From positions 372,001 to 436,000 of the forward strand of contig JAALGY010000047.1 of the NCBI GenBank assembly GCA_032358165.1: a stretch of 64,000 bases of DNA, in the 5' to 3' direction. Below, piece by piece: positions 25,501-38,000 of this stretch (positions are counted from its first letter, which is position 1; the number at the start of each line of letters is the position of its first letter). The notes under the pieces were generated by a model. It made no database searches. It was not told the DNA's origin and was given only the letters and a program-made list of their open reading frames with translations. Source of the stretch: Diplosphaera chodatii (taxonomy: Eukaryota > Chlorophyta > Trebouxiophyceae > Prasiolales > Stichococcaceae). Both the position numbers and the translations under genes were made by a program.

Positions 25501-28500
25501 TTGTTAAGGGTCCCACCCTGACGTGCAGATCCTGCCGGAGTACGCCAACCGGACGATTGAGGCAGATGGGTGCGGACACACTCAACAGTGCTGGCGCCAC
25601 ATCTGCAACGCCACTGCCCTCTTCTCATGATGCTGCAGCTGTTCATCTACTGCACGAAGCATCAGCTTGCCACCCATACCGTGTTCAGACTGTACTTGAC
25701 TGGCGTGCCTGCAGTGGCAACTCCACAGCCACGCCGGCAGGCGGCGGCAGCTCGAGGGCCTCCACCACGCTCATCGCCGCAGTCGTCAGCGTCGTCGGCG
25801 TCATGATCTTCATCAGTGCTGCTGGATGTGCGCTTCTCGTCATTGTACCTGTTGTGCTGGAGCTCAACGCGGGGTATGCCTGGCGGCAGCCGCCTACCAG
25901 TTGGCTGCCGCCTCCAGCTGCAGCTGCCAGCAGCTTGCCAACAACTTTGCAAGCCAATCAGTTCAGTGATGTTGTATCGTACCTCCTTCACGCATCTCTG
26001 GCGGGGTTGTGCTGAACGCTGCTCTGGTGTCTGCCTTGCAGTGGTGCTGCTGATCTGCCACCGAAGGCGTCACAGGCAGCGCCAGGAGGACAGCGAGTCA
26101 GGTGCCGTGATCAGACATGACATTAGGGTTCAGGGTTCAGCAGGCCGGCATGAACTCACGTGCACTGCGCAGCCCTACCCACCTTTTCCTGGCCACCGTC
26201 TGCTGTGAAGTAAAGCAACATGCAACATGATGGTTTGCACACTGCACTTCAGCATGGTGCAGCCACCCCCTCCAATGGCTGCTGGTCTGCCACAGGGGAA
26301 GAGGGCTGGGCCAGCAAGTTCGACCGAAAGCTGCAGGGCTGGTTCATCAGTCCCGACGACATCCAAGTCTGCAGGAAGCAGGATGGCTCTGAGTGGCTGC
26401 TGGTATGTAAATTAGGGTCATAGTATGTAAATTAGTGTCATAGTATGTGCTGGTTGCCTGTGTGATTTGCCGCTCACCAGCATGCAGAACCCTTCCTTCC
26501 AGCAGCTCTGCAGCAAGCAGCTTGTGTTCCTGCCGGCTGCTGCAAGTGCTCAGGGGCTGTCGGTCATGCACAGGGTGAGGGCGCGTATGGCCGCGTGTAT
26601 CGCGGGCTGCGGGGCGGGGTGCAGGACGTCGCTGTCAAGCAGCTGCTGCACACCGGTGACGGGCAGATGGCCGAGTTCGTGAAGGTGTGAAGCCATGTTG
26701 TGGGCAAGCACTGTAGGCTGTCAATGGACAAAGGCCTGCCAAGTGCGCTCTTCAATCATGTGGTGTAGCGATGTGGCACAGCTGCACACAAAAGTATCTG
26801 GTTGTATTGCGGGGCTGGAGACACCTGCGCTTGTGCACGCCCTGCAGGAGGTCGGCATCCTGAAGGGCCTGAACTACGACCGCAACATCGTGCAGTTCTA
26901 CGGCGCTTGCGTCCAGGACGGGTCCGACCCCATGCTGGTCACCGAGTACATGGAGGGTGCGCATGCTGTTGGGCTGTTGGACTAGATGCTGACTGTGCCA
27001 GACTCTGTAAGGCAGCTGACAACCCCAAACTCTGAGAGGCTGTGACATGGTAGCGGGAGCTGGCCTGACTGACCACACAAACGCACTGGGTTTTCCACGC
27101 TGAGCGTGGGAGTGGGGGCAGCTCTTTGGCACATGGCTTGCGGCGGCCGTGCCGCACAAGCGCTGCAGGTGAGAGCTGCATCGACAAGCATTTGCCCACT
27201 GAAATCCGTGCACTGACGCTACGCAGGCGGGGACCTGTGCGCCGCCATCGCCAGGGACAGCGGCGGGCAGCTGCGGTGGCACAACCGCGGCCACCGCATA
27301 GCGCTGGACATCGCGCGGGGACTGTACTTCCTGCACTCCCACGAGGTGCGGCGCACACGCTGCCAACAGGCCCCTCACCTCTCGCCGTTAGTGCCACGAC
27401 CTGCATCAATAGCAAAGGGTTTTCAAGATGCATGTGGGACATGTGGCAGACATGCTGAGCACATGAGACGTGGTATTGTGAAAATGCTGCCCTAGCCTGT
27501 GCAGCTACCCGTCCCATTGCAGGTCATGCACTCGGACCTGAAGACGAAGAACGTGCTGCTCAGCAGCGCCATGAACGCGAAGATCAGCGACGTGGGCCTG
27601 GCGCAGCTGGTGGACGCGCACTCGGAGAACGCCCCCGTGCTGGCCTTGTGAGTCCCGACCACCGAGGCGTCAGCAACGTGACTGCCTGCATGGCGCTGCT
27701 GGACGTGCTGCTGACTGTGCAAGCAGCTGGCTTGACTGTCCCTCTCGCCGTCAGGCCGCCCGGAGGCATGGGCTCATTTCTGTATGGCCAAGAGCGCTTG
27801 CCTAACGAAGGGGCGTCTTTGCTTTGCAGCACATTTGCGTACGCCGCGCCGGAGACCCTGCTGGGTGACCCAGGCTCGCTGTCGTCCGACATATTCAGGT
27901 GGGATATCCGCAACCTCCCGCCAGTCAAAGTGCTGAGGCGCTCACAGTTCTGCAGCATCTGCGCGGATCTGCAGCAGCCACGCACCCCTGAGCTGCACCC
28001 CCCCCCCCCACCTGCACTGACTCCGTCTGTGACCGCAGCTTTGGCGTGGTGCTGCTGGAGATCGTCACCGGCATCATGCCGACGATGCGTGGCAAGCTGC
28101 CACCGCCGCGGGTGCCTGAGGACTGCCCGCAGGCAAGCCAGCAGCTTTGTACTGGAGAGATCGTCATGTGGCTGGCCATGTCATACTTTGCTGACTTCAG
28201 AGGTGCATCGATCATGCATGATGCATGGGCATGCAAGTGAAAGCAGTGTCGCTAGCGTGTGGGTGCAGGACATCTGGGAGCTCATCCTGCAGTGCACCGC
28301 GCGGCTTCCCGCTCAGCGACCCTCTGCCAAGGTGGGAATTCGTGTGCTCTGCCGGGCAACAGCAAAGCCTTGATATGCTCGAAGCCGAGGCGAACATGTC
28401 GAAAGCAGGAGGATCGTTCAGGCTGGCTTGCCAGCAACGCTGTGGCGTGTTGGGAGGCAGCCTGCCATGGCAGCATCTTCCGGCGTGCTCACTACCCCCG

Positions 28501-29836
28501 TCCTGCATGCAGGCGTGCTTTGAGTGGATACGTGCCTCATGCGAGCAGCACACCCTGCGCGCCAGCAGTAGCACACCAGCGGGCGCCGTGCCGGGCTTGA
28601 GAAGTGACACAGGCTCCAGCGACGGCATCCACGGCGGGGTGCGTCTTCAGGACACACTGACTGCTGATCGGGTTGCGCCACACAGCTCGCTGCCGACGTG
28701 GCCAGTGCCAGTCTGTCGGGCTGGGTCCCCTGGCTGATAGCAGCGTTGCACACACTCGACGAGGAGAGCTCCCATGGAGTCCACAGTGGTCACCTCCACT
28801 GCAGCCAGTGGACATCCGCAGGCTTCAAGTCCGAGTGTTCTCTGCCAACATGGTGTAATGTTCAAAGTTTTGGTCTGCATGCAGGCACCCAGCTTCTCCA
28901 CAGCCGGCAGCAGCACTCTGGGCTTGGCGCCCGGTGACAGCGGCGGCGGCAGCACCAATGGCCATGCGGCCGCCGGCGGGGGCGCAGCCACCACGGCAGC
29001 GGCGGCACCGGCGGCGGTCGTGGCAGTGAGCTCCGAGAGCGGGGGCCATGGTGAGCAGCAGGCACTGCAGCTGCCGCCAGCAGACCCGTCACCGGCGCAG
29101 GCACAGCAGGAGGCTGGCCAGCATATGGCAGGCAGCGGGGCATCACAGGTGCGCCTCGATGGGGCATGGAGGGTCCTTGCTCAGATCGTACTTGTATATC
29201 AGTGCACCAGCATTGGCCGGTGCCGGAGCTTCACGAAGGGGAGCTGCCGCCATCACCCAAGGACGCGTTGAGTGCCGTTGTGTTGTGCTCTGTCTCCTCA
29301 GCCACAGGACCTGGGGGTTGAAAACGTGCTTCATGCCGCTGCAGGGCAGTGCGCCTGCAGGCAGTGCTGCTGCCGGTCGCAGCACCGATACGCCAGGCAC
29401 CGACGCCGGCACAACAAGAGCTGCTGTGCTGCCGGACATCAGACAGGGAGAGGTGCAGACCCCTCAGACGCCGAGCAAAGCCCCTCAGGGCGACACGACC
29501 CGGAAGCTGAGCAGCAGCAGCAGCGTGGGCGCGGCACCGCCGCCATGGCCGTCACCGCCCCGCCTACGGCCAACAGCCTTTACAGATGGCAGTGCAGATG
29601 GCACCACCGATGGCCGGCCGTCTGCAGAGGGTGCTACCAGCGGCACACAGTGCATGGACGGCATGCTGCAGCACTCGGTCAGCCGAGAGGCAAAGCAGCC
29701 GGCTGCAAAGGCTGCCAAGGCGCTGCAGGATGGCAGCGCCAGCAACCTGGCGTCATGGAAGCGGCATGACATCACGGCTGGGCGGCAGAGCAGCGTGCTC
29801 AGCGATTCGGCATCGAGTGATGGCGCTCAGCCGTGA
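22563..29836 (+). CDS. Receptor-like protein kinase B (TKL-like, single-pass)
   Basis: Predicted 1061-aa membrane receptor kinase, 24 exons: 22563-22905, 23046-23134, 23272-23425, 23657-23764, 23879-24009, 24202-24267, 24450-24560, 24808-24918, 25031-25105, 25299-25403, 25529-25569, 25715-25827, 26042-26101, 26296-26402, 26574-26684, 26848-26956, 27227-27345, 27523-27647, 27830-27898, 28039-28132, 28269-28331, 28513-28638, 28885-29148 and 29345-29836. A signal peptide (MLQAFMVLVATLLAFAAPVAG) leads an ectodomain with many N-x-S/T sequons (NGT, NVT, NLT, NIT, NAT, NRT, NST). The helix TTLIAAVVSVVGVMIFISAAG continues into CHRRRHRQR. The kinase domain (about 515-768) has GEGAYGRVY, VAVK, HSDLKTKN, DVG, APE and DIFSFGVVLLE. 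The rest is a Ser/Ala-rich tail. The donor at 28133 is GC. Same architecture as kinases C and D in this window. Confidence 0.87.
26403..26448 (+). repeat. Tandem repeat of a 20-bp unit at an intron 5' end
   Basis: About 2.3 copies of a 20-bp unit lie immediately after the exon ending at 26402, differing at one base. Each unit begins GTATGT, so the true 5' splice site is followed by two decoy copies at 20-nt spacing. Confidence 0.8.
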
Positions 29837-30268
29837 TTTTGGGGCAGGAATGTGTTTGAGGAGAGGCAGCAGACGAGTGCAACATGGTTTGCAATTTTGC
29901 GAAGCTATGCGAAGTCAATTACTGGATGGGGATGTTCGCAGGCGAACGTTGCACGTGGTTTATTTCAGTTGACATGCTGGGGAGAGCACTTCATGATTAT
30001 AATGGCTTCGACATCACAACATAATACTTCATCAGTGGGAGACACTGCAATTTGGCGCGGCTGCTTTCCAGAAGTCCAGCTGGCCCTGTCTAGATGCACT
30101 GACAGATTCGCACTCTGTACCCTGAACTGAACCTCAGCCAAACAGTAAAGTCTCAGCTGGCCTAAGGCGGTCTCGAGATGATTTACCGGACAGTCGTCCA
30201 ATCCCCTGCACAAACCCCGTATCATGCCGCCTGTTGCTATGGCAGGTGCTGCACCGCATTTTAACCCC
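29837..30268. other. Convergent 3' flanks of kinase B and the CHR transporter
   Basis: A 432-bp stretch with no supported gene. It carries the two 3' ends. No clear TGTAA was seen on either strand. Confidence 0.4.
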
Positions 30269-33162
30269 TTAGTGCGCGTTGGCAGCCCAGGCGGCAACAC
30301 CCAACAGGCCGCCGGACGCGATCGCCGCCGGCGCGGGCACCGCCAGGAAGTCCACCATGCAGAAGCCGACGATGCCTGCGGAAGAGCGCACAGCAGGGTG
30401 TATGACGCTCGAGTGATCAAGCCAACGCTGTCAGCATTGCAACGGCCGTCCCGCTGACGCCAAGTCTATGTGCATGCCGCGGGCTCTGCGATGGCTCGGG
30501 CACAGCACGGCGGGTGCCTGGGCAGGCTGCACGAACGTGCAAGCATGCGGGCAGGCGGGCGCACCTATGCAGGTGGAGGCGACGGGGGTGGGGCTGTTGG
30601 CGCGCACGGAGAACGACAGCTGGAAGACGGCCGCCGTGATGAGCCCGACCGCCGCGGCATTCAGCCCCGGCAGCATCCTGCAACAGCAGCCAACACAACT
30701 TCAACGTCAATCTCGTTTAAGACCCCCGCTGTCAGACACTCCAATGCTCCTCGTTTGCGAGGGTGGCATCCGCGCCTGGGCCTGCCAAGGTACGAAACCG
30801 CTGGGGGCCATTACATATCCGAGATAGAACACAGTCTTGGGGTCAGCGAGGGCACCTGCGGTAGACCGCGACATTGCGGAAGGCGCCCCACCAGGGCAGC
30901 ACCGCGTAGATCATGAGGATGCCGGGCAGGAAGAGGCCCAGCCAGCACACCGCGATGCCGATGATGGACGCGTACCCAGCGTTGAGCGCCACGATGGCGC
31001 CTGCAGCAGCAACCAGTTCACTCGTGAGGCTCGGCCAAAGCAGCAAGACCTGCAGCAGCTTGAGGCGTGTTCCAGTGAGCATGCCCCGGTCGTGAGCTGT
31101 ATCGTGTGGAAACGAGATGTTGCAGGGGTGTGCAGATTGCAGACAGCAGACACGACTGCAGAAGCACGCACCAATGTATGCGGACAGGTTGAAGAGTGGT
31201 CCTGGCAGGGCTTGGATGAGGGCCAGCCCGGTGAGGAAGTCCGACTCGCTCATCCACCCCGTGCTGACCACCTCGCTGCTCAGCATCGGCAGCACCACCT
31301 GCGCACAGGGCGGCAGCGCTGCAACATGCGACCAGCCCTTTCATCCGCCTTTCGTCCCAGCAAACAAGGCTGCAGCACCGTTGCTGATGAAGTTCCTGAC
31401 ATTTAATTTGTGCGGCGCGGCCGATTGCTAGTGTGATGGCCGATGCCACACGGGCGGGTCTGCACAGCAGCTGGCGGCCCACCTGGCCGCCTCCAAAGAT
31501 GAGCGACCCCGTCCGAAAAAATGTCTCCCACCAGTTCAGCACCTGAAATGCATCAAGTACCACCACAGTCTGAAGCACAGCAGATAGCCTTGGCAGCACA
31601 GCATCAGCAGGCAGTCGCAGGCAGCAGGCAGGCGTACGGTGTGTGGGTTCAGTCTCGAGCGGTGAAGACGCGTCACCTGCCAGTCGACGGCCTGCCGCAG
31701 CGCTATGCCGCCGATGAGCAGCGCCAGCCACAGCGCCGCGAGGGCCAGCCCCACACCGCGGCTGACGCCAAAGCGCTTCACGGACGCCTCGCTTGCCTGC
31801 GGCGGCAGCTCATCACGCCGACGGGTCCATAGCGTCGTCAGGCCGCCTGCAGCGCATTAGGGTGGTTCAAGAAAGATCAGCATTCCTGATTGCTGTAGCA
31901 GCTGTCTTGTCAGAGGCATGGTAAGGGCGGGAACCTCGGCTTGCAGCGCATGTCCATCATTGCAATGCAGCCGGGCGCGCGCCTAGCACGATGACGAGCG
32001 GGAACATCCAGGTGGCGGGGTACAGCAGCACCGCCACCGCTGCCAGGGCGTTGATGACCATCGCGACGCGGTCCTTGCAGGTGCTGCCGATGAGCGTCTT
32101 GGCCGCGCTCGCCACCAGCGCGACGCCCACGGCCGACAGCCCTGCAGGTGCGACAGCAGCATCACTATCGTCGGCTGGACCAGGAGCAGAAGAAAGGGGA
32201 GACGGCCCTCGAGGTGCGTCTGGGGATTCATATCGTGAGCAAAGTGGCATGTGAGGAACACAATGGGCAAATGCAAAAGAAGGACACTCTGGAGTGCGGA
32301 GGGTACGGTCACATCAGCTGCTGTCTTCTCAAGTCTTGTCAACACTGGGCACCTCCAGCCGTGATCGCATGCAGCCAGGCGGGCGGGTCGCGCAGGAAGC
32401 GGGAGGCGCCAACCCCCGCCAGCGCGCTGAGCAGCGCCCCTGGGTACTGGAACAGCAAGCCTGCATGTCAGGAGACGCACACGTCATTGCAGAACACTTG
32501 GTGAGCACTGATGGACCTGGGCGATGTTGGGCAGCAGTCTGTGCACATGCTTCTAGGGGGTGCCTTTTGCCGGGGGCCAGCGTCCACGCCGTGGAGCCCC
32601 GAGGCTGCTCATGCTGAACCCATGAGGCCGGCATGGTCACCTGAGACCAGGCCGCCGGCAGCGCCCTGCTGCGTGATGCCCAGCGCGAACGAGAGCTGCG
32701 TGGAGGAGGGCCCGGGGAGGCACTGGCACAGCGCGAGCAGCTCCAGGAACACTGTCGCCGGCAGCCATGCCAGCTTCTCCACAAGCACCTGCAGGCGGCG
32801 CAACAGAGGTGTAGCTGTCAGGCAGCCTGGAGCACGCTTCCAGCAGTTGCACAGGGTCAGGGCTGTGCCCTGGGTGAGTACGCCCATCACCAACAAGGCC
32901 AGCTCTGACGTGAGGCATTGGCTGCATGAACGCAGCGGCCGGCAGCTTCTGCGGGCAGGCGATGCAGCACCTTCTGAAAGAGTGACACGTGGGCGGACGG
33001 GCCCCCAAACGCTGCCCATCCAAGCCACGAGAACTGCTCGGCAATCTGCTTGTGTGACACTACATCAGCAGCACCAGTGTGATTTTCGCCATCCAGCAGC
33101 GGTGCTGCAAGGGAGCTGAACGGAGTCTGTCCGCTGCCTGCCTCCACATCAGGCCGCGCCAT
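30269..33162 (-). CDS. CHR-family (ChrA-like) chromate/anion transporter
   Basis: Predicted polytopic membrane transporter, 442 aa, ten exons: 33162-32971, 32788-32641, 32460-32353, 32141-31983, 31846-31677, 31542-31483, 31298-31172, 31000-30856, 30677-30565 and 30375-30269. All phases agree. It has the two-repeat CHR layout. The N-terminal half carries FSWLGWAAFGGPSAHVS, LCQCLPGPSSTQLSFALG and GLLFQYPGALL. The C-terminal half carries FFRTGSLIFGGGQVVLP, ALIQALPGPLFNLSAYIG and LPGLNAAAVGL. Bacterial ChrA exports chromate. In algae the physiological anion is unclear and may be sulfate-like, so chromate is family knowledge, not evidence. The donor at 31982 is GC (CTAG followed by GCGCGC), required to keep VIVLGGLTTLW intact. 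The start at 33162 is the first ATG before a short cytosolic N terminus. A decayed copy of its first exon lies just upstream. Confidence 0.92.
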
Positions 33163-33653
33163 TGCAGCTCGAGTGTCAGCGATCAACGCCAGGTACCTGC
33201 TATCTGCCTAGCTGGGGAGCCGCTTCGACTACCTGATCTGCACAAATGGGCCTGGCTGAGGACACCCGAAAGGACCAATGTGGCCTTCAGGATGCCCAAG
33301 CTGGCTTGAGCAAGTCCCAATTCTTGCAAACGAACGAATGCTTCGGAGCATGCTGTTTGATGCCTTCAGGCACCGTTTGGCGGCAATAGATCCGGCTGTT
33401 ACGTAAGATGACTAAACCGCATCAACCGTGGTGCAGCCGCGAGGTGGGCATGTTTCACACCTGAGCTTGCCCTGACGACGCTTCTAGACGCTGCTGATCC
33501 CCAGCACCACGCGCCACAGTCATCCTAACCGCAATTAGCATCGATTTCCAGCCGATCCAGATGGCACCGGCTGAAGCAGCCAGTCCAGGCGCTTTGATGC
33601 ATAACAGGGCATGAAGGAACGCTGCTCGATTCGTTTTGAGAGCAGCTCACTGC

Positions 33654-33797
33654 CTGGAAGAGTCCAATGTAGGCGCTTGGTAGCGACACCCATCCCATCC
33701 ATCCGAACTGCGCTGCGATCTCAAGCAGAGATGCTGTCCGCTGGTGCTCCAAGCCATCACACTGATCGTGTAAGGAAGGCTCGTGCAGTAGCGGCTG
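33654..33797 (-). pseudogene. Decayed first-exon copy of the CHR transporter
   Basis: Minus-strand translation gives IAAQFGWMGW and PSAYIGLFQ, which align with IAEQFSWLGW and PSAHVSLFQ of the intact transporter's first exon. The preceding QPLLHEP resembles its APLLDGE. The conserved FGGP is replaced by a two-residue-shorter VSL. No downstream CHR exons follow in the expected place, so this is a fragment of a duplicated copy and not a gene. Confidence 0.6.
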
Positions 33798-35041
33798 CTT
33801 ACGCTGATCCACCTGGTGGTCTGACGCTGTGGACATGCTGCAATGGCAGGAGCGCAAAAGGCAACCAAATGAAATGCTACCATGCCTCGAGGGTGTTGCT
33901 GCAACGAGCCGCACGCTGGATCATGTGCGGTGCACACCAACTACTGGAGCTGCCGCCCGCAGGCAAGGGTGTGCCGATGCCGCGTGGGTTGGACAGGCCC
34001 CACCAAAGTTGAAGCTGAGGATGTTATTGGAATACGATGAGTTCATGGTACTGTTCTTTCTGTGTGCATGGTGTACTTTCTTTCGAGCAGCAGTGCTGCA
34101 AGACATGGGATGCAAGACGTGGGGAACGGGATGATCTCGACGATGTCTCCCTAGTGCCATCGACCCAGAAGGTGTATAAACAATCATACCGAGGGCTGTT
34201 TCCATACTCAGTTGCCCATCTGTGTAAACATTGGTGAGATGGGAAGGGGATGGGCTCACTGTCACGACCATTGCTGATCACGCTGGCGTCTGTGATGACA
34301 CAATACTCCACTCTCCCTGGTTTGATTACGCAGTGGAATGCAAGATACCTACATGCGGCGACATGACTTCTTGAATGAATCCTACAACCACCCGCAAAGC
34401 CACAGTCTGCCCATTATCAACCGCAATCACAGATCTGGCCCAACATGGTATGCATTGTTGCGTGTTTGATGCCATCGCTCACCTAGACAGAGCAGAACAT
34501 GAAGGGTGAATGACTCGGCGGATCTGTGCAGTAAATTGAAGGACAACACGTGCTGATCCAGCAGGACAGCGGCCGTGGGCTGCACCGCCCCTGCGTCCTG
34601 CAGATCCGCTCTGATGTTGCATCGTGCAGCTCGCGCCGTCTTTCAAAGGCATTTAGGTTGTATACGTAGTCGTTCTAGCGCGTTCTTTCGACGGATCGCA
34701 TCCAGCACTTCTGTATACAGGCTGTTGAACCTTTTGCGGTGAACTCGGCCAGCAAACAACACAGCGGCCTGTCTCAGGTTGGATAAACCGCATCAACAGT
34801 AAGATTGCTTGGTTCTGGAACATATCCTGGTTGAGAGGCTGCATATTGGCTGTCGCAGCCTGCTGACTCGGTCGTGACCGTGCGAGTCCTTTCTACGTGG
34901 TGCTTAGCGACCTGCTGGCACACTTGCCCATGCAGCATTGTGAACGCATGTTGCGGCACTCACACGGGTCAGCGCAGATCTGAGCGTCAGCAAGGCAAGT
35001 TTTACACGACAACATCGTCAGCACCTCGGCTTTGGTGGCCC
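33798..35041. other. Intergenic upstream of kinase C
   Basis: About 1.2 kb, less GC-rich than its surroundings, with no supported gene. A TATAAA occurs near 34171, too far from the kinase C start to assign as its promoter. Confidence 0.4.
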
Positions 35042-38000
35042 ATGCTGCAGCGACGCCTCTGGGCAGCCTGCGTCGCCTGCCTGCTGGCATATCACGCGGA
35101 CTGCCTCTGCGCGACGCCGCAGGCTGCCCTGCAGCACGGCACAGGCGATGCGGGCCGCAGCGCCTCAGCTGCTGTACCAGCCAGCGCAGAGGCAGCCCGC
35201 AGCGGCGGCAACAGGCAAGACGGCATGCCAGACACCACCCCGGCGCTGCAGCTGGAGTATTTCAGCCGCAGCTCACTGCGGACACGGCGGGCGCTGGCAC
35301 AAGCTGGCTCGCCACCACCACAGGCGCTGGGTGCGGAATGTCCGCCACTGTGGTTGGTCCATTGGACGCGAATGGCACACATTCATCGGCGTCATGCATG
35401 TCAACCACGTTGTGCGGGTGTGGCATATGAGTTTGTAATCATTATTGTCAGAAGTTTTGGGTGGTTGGCCGCAGCGGAGGCAGAGGGCATCCCGGCGGCC
35501 CAGGTGCTGCGGCCCGAAGAGTCTGTGCCCGGCACCGGCATCCCGTTCCTCAACTTCACGATTCATGTCGGTGGGCACTCTGCATCCGGCAGCATCGATA
35601 TTCACGATCTGCTGCCCGCGGCATGAACGTTGCATGTGTCCGAGCCCTGACCCCCGGTGCGTCAGGGTACGTAGGGGGACTTTGACCCTGCTCAGGCTCG
35701 GCCGTCTCAGGGTCTGCAAATCCTGGCGTGTGGCTGCGCAGTGGGACCCAACCTGCTGCCGGTGACACCGCGTCTGAGGACGGGCCTGCTGCGCTCCTTC
35801 GACTCAGTGTTCACACTGTTCGAGTTCACGGTGTGACCTCTGCAAACCTGCCACTGGCGTGCTCTCAAAAGTGTGGATGGTCTGTCGATGTGTGCAAAGC
35901 TGACCAACGAGGTGGCAGCTGGGCTGCAACAGCAGTTGTCAATCGCTGGATGACCCTGCCACTGGTAGGCCCAACACCTGCTGACACCTGCCGACTGTGC
36001 CGTAATGGCCATGACTGCAGGTGGACATCACATCCGTGCAGCCGGCAACAGTCCTGAAGAGCACCATTGTGCCGGCGGCTGACTTGGCAGGTGCTGCATG
36101 ACTGAGATTCTGTCCAATGTTGCTGCAACATGTTGCTGATTGATCGTAGGCTGGCTTGACTTCATCAAAAGTAGTACTTGACAATGTGATGAATCGGATT
36201 GCTGTAATCTACATGCTGTGCCATCTCACCTCATTTGTTGGTCCACGGTGGTGCGCTGTGCAGACATCACGTCATGGTGCTATGCAGGTGACGCGGCAGC
36301 AGCAGGAGCACGGTCTGGCGCTGGCAGCGCAGCTGGTGGCATCAGAGCAGCTGACGCTGCCGGGGCAGCGCCTGCGGCCAGCACACCAAGCGCGGGCGGG
36401 TCAGTACTGTTGGAGGCGTCCGCCCCCGCCCGCAAGCTGCTGCAGGGCCGCCTGAACACGGCTGCGGCGACGCGGCAGCAGTATCAAGCGCTGGAGGTGG
36501 TCGCCGTGGCATACATCACCAACAGCAGCATCTTCTTTGCACAGGTCAGGCGCCTCAAGCTGTGACCCTCTACTTGCCGTTGGCACAGATCTGCAGCAAG
36601 TTCTCTGCACACTTGCCAACTGCAAGGTCTGCTCACAAACCTGCAGCGCAGAGGGGTTGCTTCAGACACCGAACATGTGCGGACACCTGAAGTTATCATG
36701 TGTGCCCGCACGACCTCATCACTCCCTGAGTTGCCAGTCGTGAGGGTCAGTACGGTTGACATATCCTCTTCAAGAGCCTGTGGCGAGGCTGGGGGTTTTG
36801 CGGAGGGCTTTGCCCGCTGAGCCTTGCGCCCCGTGTGTACGCAGGGTGAGCGACGACAGCCAGAGCTGCTGCAGAGCCTGACACAATCTGCATCAGCTTT
36901 TGGTTACAGGGTGCGCTACACTGCCTGCTTCCTATGCCGTTTGTATGTGCAAACATACTTGCCTTCGCAGGGCTGTCCGTATCCTACTCAAAGCTGTACT
37001 GGAGCGACATGATCGAACTGCACTCAGCTTGCAAGTGATAACTGCATGGAGATCAGCCTGGTAGGCCATGTGTGTGACAGCAAGGTCCTGTCAACCAGAG
37101 AACAGGCTGACACTCTCGGTACTATGCAGCTGCTGAGGTGCTGGCCCTCACTTGCACGCAGGCCTCGTTCCAACCGCTGCAATCGGCAGTTACGAACAAC
37201 ACCATCAAACTCACCTCAAGGCTGCCGCCATCCTTCCAGGAGTTCCTGTCAACCACATACACCGTCACCTGCCAGGTGGCGGTCCTTCCTGCAGCCGCCT
37301 GCTGCTGCTGGACCCCTGCTGGTGTCCTGTCAAAACCCTCTGTTAATGTTCCGTCTCTCACGGTGCGTTTAAATGTCATGGTGCAGTTTGTGGGACCAAA
37401 CACGGCGCCGGTCACCGTAGAGGCACAGGAGGCTCTGGAGAAGGCCGTGAGTAGGGCGCCGAAGTGGATCTATGGCCGACTGACACAGGTTGGTCGGCAC
37501 CAATGTCGTGCAAACCCAATGCTTTCGCTTTAAAGGGTGGAGAGGGACAATCCAGAGAGCTGCACATCCAGCTGATCCTCTGGATGTGGTGCTTATGTGG
37601 CAGCAGCGTGAGTGATGCATGTCCAGCTGCGCTGCTTCTAACCGTGCCGACCAGTCCTTGGCACGATAGTACCGTTGCACGACACACCAGCTGATTCAAT
37701 GATCATCTTGCCCCTCGTGCAGCTGAAACGAACAGCAGACAACTCGGCAGCCATAGCCACACTTGTAGCCACCACAGCGGCAGCAAATGGCACAGTCTCA
37801 CCCCAGGTGTGGCACGACCTTGGGGATGCACCACTGTGGTGTGTCCAAGGCTGTGGTGTGACATGACCAGTCCGGGGTTGATCAGGCAGCACCCTGCTGA
37901 CGCCATAGCACAAGAGATGCATGCGTCCTGTGCAGGAGTTTGTGGCGAGCGTTCAACCCAGTGTGCAGCAGTATCTGCTTGGCAGCGGCGCGAAGGGCAC

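Noticed and set aside
26123..26140. Telomere-like TTAGGGTTCAGGGTTCAG
   Set aside because: It is too short and degenerate, lies within an intron, and does not match the TTTAGGG array expected in green algae.
33408..34800. Repeated TAAACCGCATCAAC-like 14-mer near 33415 and 34785
   Set aside because: Only two copies, with no flanking target-site duplication or terminal repeats to suggest a mobile element.
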